Assembly (NCBI GenBank): GCA_945897765.1
Contig: CAMDGP010000147.1
Coordinates: 1-5,793 of the forward strand
From: Chitinophaga pinensis
Lineage (GTDB): Bacteria > Bacteroidota > Bacteroidia > Flavobacteriales_D > Crocinitomicaceae
Length of the DNA: 5,793 nt
Reading direction: 5' to 3'
A program made the translations under genes and the position numbers. Under the pieces are notes generated by a model, which did not search any database, was not told the origin of the DNA, and saw only the letters and a program-made list of their open reading frames with translations. Positions 1-5,050 of the stretch are shown piece after piece. The stretch's first letter is position 1, and each line of letters opens with the position of its first letter.

Positions 1-15
1 ACTATTATTATTTTG

Positions 16-23
16 CAAAAGTA
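16..23 (-). promoter_or_regulatory. Candidate Bacteroidota -7 promoter element, facing left
   Basis: The minus strand reads TACTTTTG here, an exact match to the Bacteroidota -7 consensus TAnnTTTG. Transcription would start about 4-8 bases further left and run out of the window. No TTTG is found on the minus strand at the expected -33 distance, so support rests on the -7 match and the gene-free context. The 9-base direct repeat at 33-53 sits where the spacer and -33 region would be and could be a regulator site or chance. Confidence 0.35.
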
Positions 24-103
24 AACTTCTATTTTGATTAACAGTTTGATTAATATTAGTTTTTCTAACATTTTTTTTTGTTTATCTCTTTTCTGAATCC
101 CTT

Positions 104-126
104 ATAAATAGTGTATTTATGACACT
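104..126. repeat. Overlapping short inverted repeats in intergenic DNA
   Basis: ATAAATA (104-110) and TATTTAT (114-120) form a perfect 7-base inverted repeat around GTG. AGTGT (110-114) and ACACT (122-126) form a second 5-base inverted repeat that overlaps the first, so the two hairpins are mutually exclusive. No T-run follows, so it is not a terminator. It could be an operator for either flanking gene, but AT-rich palindromes of this size also arise by chance. Confidence 0.35.
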
Positions 127-244
127 AAGTAAAATTTATTATCCTTTAAAACAAGGACGATTTTAAAGCTTATTTTTCGACTATATTGTTTGCTGAAAAT
201 CTGAAATGAAAAATATATAAAAATCAACTTTAACGCTACTAACA

Positions 245-252
245 TAAGTTTG
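245..252 (+). promoter_or_regulatory. Candidate ftsK promoter -7 element
   Basis: TAAGTTTG matches TAnnTTTG exactly and is the only right-facing match in the 324 bases before ftsK. It would place the transcript start near base 256 and give a leader of about 70 bases. No TTTG lies 17-23 bases upstream, so the -33 element is missing or degenerate. Transcription could also come from another site. Confidence 0.35.
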
Positions 253-324
253 TTTAAAGTATTCAAGAAAAGCTCAAATGTTATTTGACAACTATTCTAT
301 CTTCGTATGATATCATAAACTGTA

Positions 325-2901
325 ATGGAAGAAAACGAATTTACACCCAAAGACGCTATTAATAACGAGGATAAAAAGGCAAATCCAAAGAAAAAAAATG
401 AGGAAAAAAAACCTGTTTCGAATACTCCTAATAAATCGAAATTAGCTAACAAAATGAATGTTTTTGAAAAAATAGACAAACAAAAATTAAAAATTGTTTT
501 CGGTTCTTTATTGACACTTCTTTCTATTTACTTATTCTTAGCTTGTATATCTTACTTTTTTACATGGACAAAAGACCAAGACCGCCTGCTCAATCGAAGT
601 TTAATTGATTTCTTATTTGACACCAATCAAACTCCTGTTTCTAATTGGTTGGGGAAATTTGGAGCTTGGATTTCTCATTTTTTAATTTACCGTCTTTTTG
701 GGATATCTTCAATTAGTTTATGCTTTTTAATGTTCATTTCTGGCTTTAAAATTTTGTTTGATATAAACTTCGTAAACATCAAAAAAGCTTACACAATCAT
801 TATTACTTATCTTCTTTGGTCGTCTTTATTCCTTGGGTTTTTCTCAATAACTGTAAACTATTTAGGAGGAACGTTTGGTTTTTATCTAAACGAGTGGTTA
901 AAACTTACAATTGGTTCATTTGGTACAATGACTTTAAGTTTAGTGCTACTTTATATGGTAACAACTTTGATATTCAACCCAAATTACAGTGAAATCTTTA
1001 ATAATTTAGTTAAACCAAAAGACGCAACAACTCCTCAAGTTGTAAGTAATAAAGACCTAAATGATAACTTCTACGATCAAGAAAATGATATTGTTATTAT
1101 TAACACGATCAAAGATGAACAAATCAAGGAAGATGATATTTCTGAAACGGTTGACTTCACAAAGCGCGACGAAGAAAGAAGACGTCAAGAACTAGCTTTA
1201 GAGGAAGATGAAAATGAATTTGAAGAAGGTGATTTAATCGTAACAATGAAAGAAGAAGAACCATTTTCTAGTTCAGATGAATTTGAAATTGAAGTTGCGA
1301 AAGAAGAAGAATTTACAACGCCAATTCCTGCTTACAATAAAAACATGGATGAAGAGGATTTAGCTGATGGTTTGGTTGCAGAATATGGCGAATATGATCC
1401 AACAAAAGATTTAGAGGGTTACGTGCTTCCGCCAATTGATTTATTAAGAGATTGGGGGACAAATGGTGTTTCGTCAGTAAACAAAGAAGAATTAGAATCG
1501 AATAAAGACCGAATCATTCAAACGCTATCTCATTATAAAATTGACATTGCAAAAATCAAAGCAACGGTTGGTCCTACGGTTACATTATATGAAATTGTTC
1601 CTGCGCCAGGTGTTCGTATTTCCAAAATCAAAAACTTGGAAGACGATATTGCTTTAAGTTTGAGTGCGCTTGGAATTCGTATCATTGCTCCTATTCCAGG
1701 GAAAGGTACGATTGGTATTGAGGTTCCAAATTCAAATCCTGAAATGGTGAGTATGCGCTCCTTAATTGCTTCGGATAAATTCCAACATTTTGATGGTGAA
1801 CTTCCAATCGTGATGGGAAAAACGATTACCAACGAAACGTTTGTTTTTGACCTCACTAAAATGCCACACTTGTTAGTTGCCGGTTCAACTGGTCAAGGTA
1901 AATCAGTTGGTCTTAACGCCATTATTATTTCCATTCTTTACAGAAAACATCCTTCACAAGTGAAATTTGTTTTGGTCGATCCGAAAAAAGTGGAGCTTAC
2001 ACTTTACAATAAAATTGAACGCCATTTCTTAGCTAAACTTCCAGGTGAAGAAGATGCGATTATTACAGACACTTCGAAAGTTGTTAATACATTGAACTCT
2101 TTGTGTATCGAAATGGACGATCGTTATAACTTATTAAAAGATGCAGGTGTTAGAACAATCATTGAGTACAATCGCAAGTTTATAGGTCGCCGTTTGAATC
2201 CAGAAAAAGGTCACCGTTATTTGCCTTACATCGTTGTACTAATCGATGAGTTTGCCGATTTAATAATGACAGCTGGAAAAGAAGTTGAGCATCCGATTGC
2301 GAGAATTGCCCAGTTGGCGCGTGCAATTGGTATCCATTTAATTGTGGCTACACAACGTCCGTCGGTAAGTGTAATTACAGGTATGATTAAGGCGAATTTC
2401 CCCGCACGTATTGCGTTTAGAGTACTTTCCAAAATTGATTCACGTACTATTTTAGATGCATCAGGAGCAGATCAGTTAATCGGTCGTGGTGACATGTTGA
2501 TTTTGACTGGCTCAGATATGAAACGACTTCAATGTGGATTTGTGGACACTCCAGAAGTTGAAGAAATCTGTGGATTTATTGGCAATCAGCGTGCTTATCC
2601 TGAAGCCTTGATTCTTCCTGAATATATTCCTGAAGGAGGCGAAGCAATGGGCGATATGGACATGAATGAAATAGACCCAATGTTCGTAGATTCAGCTCGA
2701 ATTGTAGTTATTAGTCAGCAAGGATCAGCTAGTTTATTGCAGCGTAAATTGAAATTAGGTTATAACCGAGCTGGAAGAATTGTCGATCAATTAGAAGGAA
2801 TGGGAATTATTGGTGCATTTCAAGGAAGTAAAGCGCGCGAAGTACTTTTCTCAGACATTGAAGCATTAGATGAATTTTTAAAAGTAAAAGGTTTACTCTA
2901 G
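325..2901 (+). CDS. ftsK: DNA translocase FtsK (FtsK/SpoIIIE family)
   Basis: Septum-anchored hexameric ATPase that pumps double-stranded DNA during division, clears the chromosome from the closing septum and activates XerCD dimer resolution. The 858 residues show the full FtsK layout. After a Lys/Asn-rich cytoplasmic N-terminus come four hydrophobic segments (about 55-80, 117-145, 157-178, 195-217). An acidic, low-complexity linker (about 220-385) follows, then the alpha/beta motor. Walker A is GSTGQGKS at 520-527 and Walker B is VVLIDEFADL around 637-646, followed by the conserved ATQRPS segment. The C-terminal winged-helix gamma domain (about 784-850) contains the family signature LGYNRAGRIVDQLE, which reads polar DNA motifs. 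The length is normal for Bacteroidota and shorter than E. coli FtsK, whose linker is much longer. The start is fixed by an in-frame TAA at 316-318; no Shine-Dalgarno is visible. The gene appears intact and is separated from the suf genes by 110 bases, so it is probably its own unit. Confidence 0.97.
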   Translation: MEENEFTPKDAINNEDKKANPKKKNEEKKPVSNTPNKSKLANKMNVFEKIDKQKLKIVFGSLLTLLSIYLFLACISYFFTWTKDQDRLLNRSLIDFLFDTNQTPVSNWLGKFGAWISHFLIYRLFGISSISLCFLMFISGFKILFDINFVNIKKAYTIIITYLLWSSLFLGFFSITVNYLGGTFGFYLNEWLKLTIGSFGTMTLSLVLLYMVTTLIFNPNYSEIFNNLVKPKDATTPQVVSNKDLNDNFYDQENDIVIINTIKDEQIKEDDISETVDFTKRDEERRRQELALEEDENEFEEGDLIVTMKEEEPFSSSDEFEIEVAKEEEFTTPIPAYNKNMDEEDLADGLVAEYGEYDPTKDLEGYVLPPIDLLRDWGTNGVSSVNKEELESNKDRIIQTLSHYKIDIAKIKATVGPTVTLYEIVPAPGVRISKIKNLEDDIALSLSALGIRIIAPIPGKGTIGIEVPNSNPEMVSMRSLIASDKFQHFDGELPIVMGKTITNETFVFDLTKMPHLLVAGSTGQGKSVGLNAIIISILYRKHPSQVKFVLVDPKKVELTLYNKIERHFLAKLPGEEDAIITDTSKVVNTLNSLCIEMDDRYNLLKDAGVRTIIEYNRKFIGRRLNPEKGHRYLPYIVVLIDEFADLIMTAGKEVEHPIARIAQLARAIGIHLIVATQRPSVSVITGMIKANFPARIAFRVLSKIDSRTILDASGADQLIGRGDMLILTGSDMKRLQCGFVDTPEVEEICGFIGNQRAYPEALILPEYIPEGGEAMGDMDMNEIDPMFVDSARIVVISQQGSASLLQRKLKLGYNRAGRIVDQLEGMGIIGAFQGSKAREVLFSDIEALDEFLKVKGLL

Positions 2902-2924
2902 GTGAAAAAGCGCTGATTTATTGA

Positions 2925-2949
2925 ACAAACTCAGATTGTTTGTGTTTTT
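2925..2949 (+). terminator. Weak hairpin plus T-run after ftsK (possible terminator)
   Basis: ACAAAC (2925-2930) and GTTTGT (2938-2943) can pair around a 7-base loop, followed after one G by five Ts. The stem is only 6 bp with two G-C pairs, so any termination would be weak. It lies 23 bases past the ftsK stop. The same arms could instead be a protein-binding dyad upstream of sufS. Confidence 0.3.
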
Positions 2950-2963
2950 ATTGAAATAAAGTC

Positions 2964-2976
2964 TTGTTTAGAACAA
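2964..2976. promoter_or_regulatory. Candidate operator dyad upstream of sufS
   Basis: TTGTT-TAG-AACAA is a perfect 5-base dyad that ends exactly 19 bases before the TACCTTTG element, where a Bacteroidota -33 box would be expected. Related half-sites recur at 2923-2928 (GAACAA) and 2936-2941 (TTGTTT). It could bind a regulator of the suf unit. No Fur-box-like or IscR-like site is recognised. The motifs are AT-rich and short, so chance is a real alternative. Confidence 0.25.
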
Positions 2977-2995
2977 TTCAAAATAAGCTTATTTG

Positions 2996-3003
2996 TACCT
3001 TTG
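2996..3003 (+). promoter_or_regulatory. Candidate sufS promoter -7 element
   Basis: TACCTTTG is an exact match to the Bacteroidota -7 consensus TAnnTTTG. It ends only 8 bases before the sufS ATG at 3012. With the usual start 4-8 bases downstream, the mRNA would have a leader of roughly 0-5 bases. The -33 position lacks TTTG; the nearest TTG (2964-2966) is too far upstream. This element also argues against translation starting at the upstream TTG at 2964, since that codon would lie before the promoter. Confidence 0.5.
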
Positions 3004-3011
3004 GAAATATT

Positions 3012-4247
3012 ATGACAGATTTAATCAAAAAACCATTTAACGTAAAAGAAATTAGAGAACAATTTCCTGCGTTGAGACAAAAAATATATGGCAAAAACCT
3101 TGTTTACTTTGACAATGGAGCAACTTCACAAAAGCCTCAAATTGTTTTAGATGCAATCAATCTTTTTTATTCAAAGGAGAATGCAAATATTCACCGAGGT
3201 GTGCATTACATGAGTCAGAAAGCAACCACAGAATATGAAGCTTCGAGAATCAGAATTCAAAAATACTTAAATGCCAAGAAATCTGAGGAAATCATTTTCA
3301 CTAAAGGAGCGACTGATAGTATAAATTTAGTTGCATCTTCTTATGGAGAATTATTACAAGCAGGGGATGAAATCATCATTTCTGCTATGGAACATCATTC
3401 AAATATTGTTCCTTGGCAAATGTTATGTATTCGTAAAGGTTTAGTTTTAAGAGTAGCTCCAATTAATAAAAAAGGAGAGCTTTTAATGGAAGAATTTGAT
3501 CAATTACTTTCAAAAAAAACGAAATTAGTTGCCATCACTCATATTTCTAACACACTTGGGACTATCAATCCTGTAAAAGAAATCATTCAAAAGGCACATG
3601 CTGTTGGTGCAAAAGTATTAATAGATGGTGCTCAAAGTATCCAACACATTAAAGTTGACGTGCGTGATTTAGATTGTGATTTCTTTGTTTTTTCAAGTCA
3701 TAAAGTATTTGGTCCAACAGGAATCGGCGTTTTGTATGGAAAAGAAGATTTATTAGACCGAATGCCTCCTTATCAAGGTGGTGGAGATATGATATCGAAA
3801 GTAACCTTTGAACGAACAACGTATAATGAATTACCTTTTAAATTTGAGGCTGGAACGCCACACATCGCTGGTGGAATTTGCTTAGGAACAGCTTTTGAAT
3901 TTTTAGAAAGTTTGGACATGGTGGCTGCTGAAAAACACGAACGTGAATTAGCCAAATATGCAGAAGATATACTTGACACTTTTGAAGGATTGCATATCAT
4001 TGGTGAAGCTAAAAATAAAACAAGCGTCGTTTCATTCACTGTTGATGGTTTACATCCATTTGATCTTGGAACTTTATTAGACAAACAAGGAATCGCTGTA
4101 AGAACAGGTCATCATTGTACGCAACCACTAATGGATTTTTTCAAAATCCCGGGTACGGTTAGAGCCTCTTTTGCTTTTTACAACACAAAGCAAGAAATTG
4201 ATTTGTTTGTTGAAGCATTTGAGAAAAGCTTATTCATGTTAAAATAA
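3012..4247 (+). CDS. sufS: Cysteine desulfurase SufS
   Basis: PLP-dependent enzyme that converts L-cysteine to alanine and holds the sulfur as a protein persulfide for Fe-S cluster assembly by the SUF pathway; cytoplasmic. Counting from the ATG at 3012 it has 411 residues, normal for SufS. Visible signatures are the N-terminal YFDNGATSQKP motif, NIHRGVHYMS, the MEHHSN motif with His128 (expected to stack on PLP), the SSHKVFGPTG motif with Lys231 as the Schiff-base lysine, and RTGHHC with Cys369 as the persulfide cysteine. Arg384 in GTVRASF should bind the substrate carboxylate. These positions match E. coli SufS with a constant offset of five. The RTGHHC form marks it as the SufS-type group II, not IscS/NifS. 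The frame is open back to a TTG at 2964, but ATG 3012 gives the family-typical N-terminus. sufE follows 4 bases after the stop, and no Shine-Dalgarno is present. Confidence 0.96.
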   Translation: MTDLIKKPFNVKEIREQFPALRQKIYGKNLVYFDNGATSQKPQIVLDAINLFYSKENANIHRGVHYMSQKATTEYEASRIRIQKYLNAKKSEEIIFTKGATDSINLVASSYGELLQAGDEIIISAMEHHSNIVPWQMLCIRKGLVLRVAPINKKGELLMEEFDQLLSKKTKLVAITHISNTLGTINPVKEIIQKAHAVGAKVLIDGAQSIQHIKVDVRDLDCDFFVFSSHKVFGPTGIGVLYGKEDLLDRMPPYQGGGDMISKVTFERTTYNELPFKFEAGTPHIAGGICLGTAFEFLESLDMVAAEKHERELAKYAEDILDTFEGLHIIGEAKNKTSVVSFTVDGLHPFDLGTLLDKQGIAVRTGHHCTQPLMDFFKIPGTVRASFAFYNTKQEIDLFVEAFEKSLFMLK

Positions 4248-4251
4248 TTCC

Positions 4252-4668
4252 ATGACAATAGAAGAAAAACAGCAAGAAATCATTGAAGAATTCAACGTTT
4301 TTGATGATTGGATGGAAAAATATGAATACATAATTGATTTAGGAAAGGATTTACCAATCATTAATGAAAATTACAAAACGGAGGATCGACTTATAGAAGG
4401 TTGTCAATCGCGCGTTTGGTTACATTCAGAATACAAAGAAAGCGTAATGGAATACACTGCTGATTCAGATGCGATCATAACAAAAGGTATAATTGGTCTA
4501 TTGATTCAAGTTATGAATAAAGAAACTCCAGAATCGATTTTAAAAACCGATTTACATTTTATTAAAGATATAGGTTTACAAGAACACCTGTCTCCTACTC
4601 GCGCGAATGGATTAGTAGGAATGGTAAAAAAAATGAAAACAGAAGCACTTAAATACATTAACCAATAA
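4252..4668 (+). CDS. sufE: Cysteine desulfuration protein SufE
   Basis: Sulfur acceptor and activator of SufS: it takes the persulfide onto its own cysteine and passes it to the SufBCD scaffold. The 138 residues match the usual SufE length. The active-site motif IEGCQSRVWL carries Cys51, the same number as in E. coli SufE. The C-terminal LSPTRANGLVGMVKKMK segment is also a family hallmark. It starts 4 bases after the sufS stop and its TAA overlaps the next ATG by one base, so sufS, sufE and the DUF59 gene are almost certainly co-transcribed and probably translationally coupled. The direct link to the SufS partner supports a SufE rather than CsdE assignment, although the two families share the same fold. 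Confidence 0.95.
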   Translation: MTIEEKQQEIIEEFNVFDDWMEKYEYIIDLGKDLPIINENYKTEDRLIEGCQSRVWLHSEYKESVMEYTADSDAIITKGIIGLLIQVMNKETPESILKTDLHFIKDIGLQEHLSPTRANGLVGMVKKMKTEALKYINQ

Positions 4669-4979
4669 TGGCAAATCAACAATTAGAAGACAAAATAGTC
4701 ACGATGTTAAAATCGATTTATGATCCGGAGATTCCTGTGGATATTTATGAATTAGGATTGATTTATGAGGTAAAAATCGACAAGGATAACAACGTTTCAA
4801 TCGATATGACTTTAACATCACCCAATTGCCCAGTGGCAGAAAGCTTGCCTAAAGAAGTAGAAGACAAAGTTGCTTCTGTTGAAGGCGTAATTTCAGCGAA
4901 AGTAAATATTGTCTTTGATCCATCTTGGGATAAAGACATGATGAGTGAAGAAGCTAAATTAGAGCTCGGGTTTTTATAA
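4668..4979 (+). CDS. sufT: DUF59/MIP18 family Fe-S maturation protein (SufT-like)
   Basis: Small cytoplasmic protein of the MIP18/DUF59 family, whose bacterial members in suf clusters (SufT) help maturation or transfer of Fe-S clusters; the exact biochemical step is not settled. The whole 103 residues are one domain: DPEIPVDIYELGLIY at 19-33, the TSPNCP motif at 50-55 with the conserved Cys54, and the FDPSWDKDMMSEEAK tail with Trp87. PaaD and the eukaryotic CIA2 proteins share this fold, but the suf context makes a SufT-type role the best guess. The ATG overlaps the sufE stop (TAATG), a classic coupling arrangement, and no Shine-Dalgarno is present. It is the last gene of the unit; a strong terminator begins 16 bases after its stop. 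Confidence 0.88.
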   Translation: MANQQLEDKIVTMLKSIYDPEIPVDIYELGLIYEVKIDKDNNVSIDMTLTSPNCPVAESLPKEVEDKVASVEGVISAKVNIVFDPSWDKDMMSEEAKLELGFL

Positions 4980-4994
4980 AAATTAGTACTAAAC

Positions 4995-5033
4995 AAAAAT
5001 CCCTGTTTCAGCAGTTGAAACGGGGATTTTTTT
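4995..5033. terminator. Strong bidirectional rho-independent terminator
   Basis: A 16-bp stem (4995-5010 with 5016-5031) has a 5-base GCAGT loop and just one G-T wobble pair. Its outer arms are five As and a run of seven Ts (5027-5033), so the U-tract exists for transcripts from either strand. It lies between the stop of the DUF59 gene (4979) and the stop of the convergent OmpA-like gene (5051), and should end both transcripts. Confidence 0.93.
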
Positions 5034-5050
5034 ATCTCTTAAAATTAGAC

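Larger units (their letters stand above)
1..324. other. AT-rich intergenic region upstream of ftsK
   Basis: No convincing gene is present on either strand: stops are frequent and the only open frame touching it (minus strand, into ftsK) is antisense to a certain gene. It holds a left-facing -7-like element near base 20, a 9-base direct repeat (TTTGATTAA at 33-41 and 45-53), two overlapping inverted repeats at 104-126, and a right-facing -7-like element at 245-252. The arrangement fits a divergent intergenic region, with one gene leaving to the left and ftsK to the right. The left gene itself is outside the window, so this is inference. No tRNA or other RNA gene is recognisable. Confidence 0.7.

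Noticed and set aside
285..311. Sigma70-like TTGACA with a downstream TATGAT before ftsK
   Set aside because: The spacing is only 15 bases, it sits very close to the start codon, and the primary sigma factor of Bacteroidota does not use the E. coli type -35/-10 boxes.
297..479. Minus-strand open frame of 60 codons overlapping the ftsK start
   Set aside because: It is antisense to the Lys/Asn-rich ftsK N-terminus; the Phe-rich product simply reflects AAA/GAA codons read backwards.
1533..2432. Minus-strand open frames inside ftsK (1533-1856 and 2226-2432)
   Set aside because: They lie fully inside the conserved motor domain of ftsK and have no recognisable domain.
2964..3011. TTG at 2964 as the sufS start, adding 16 residues
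   Set aside because: The extra residues do not resemble a SufS N-terminus, the ATG at 3012 gives the typical one, and the candidate promoter element lies between the two.
3773..4084. Minus-strand open frame inside sufS
   Set aside because: Antisense to conserved SufS sequence; no recognisable domain.
4763..4996. Minus-strand open frame over the DUF59 gene
   Set aside because: Antisense to a conserved family and starting at the edge of the terminator; no recognisable domain.
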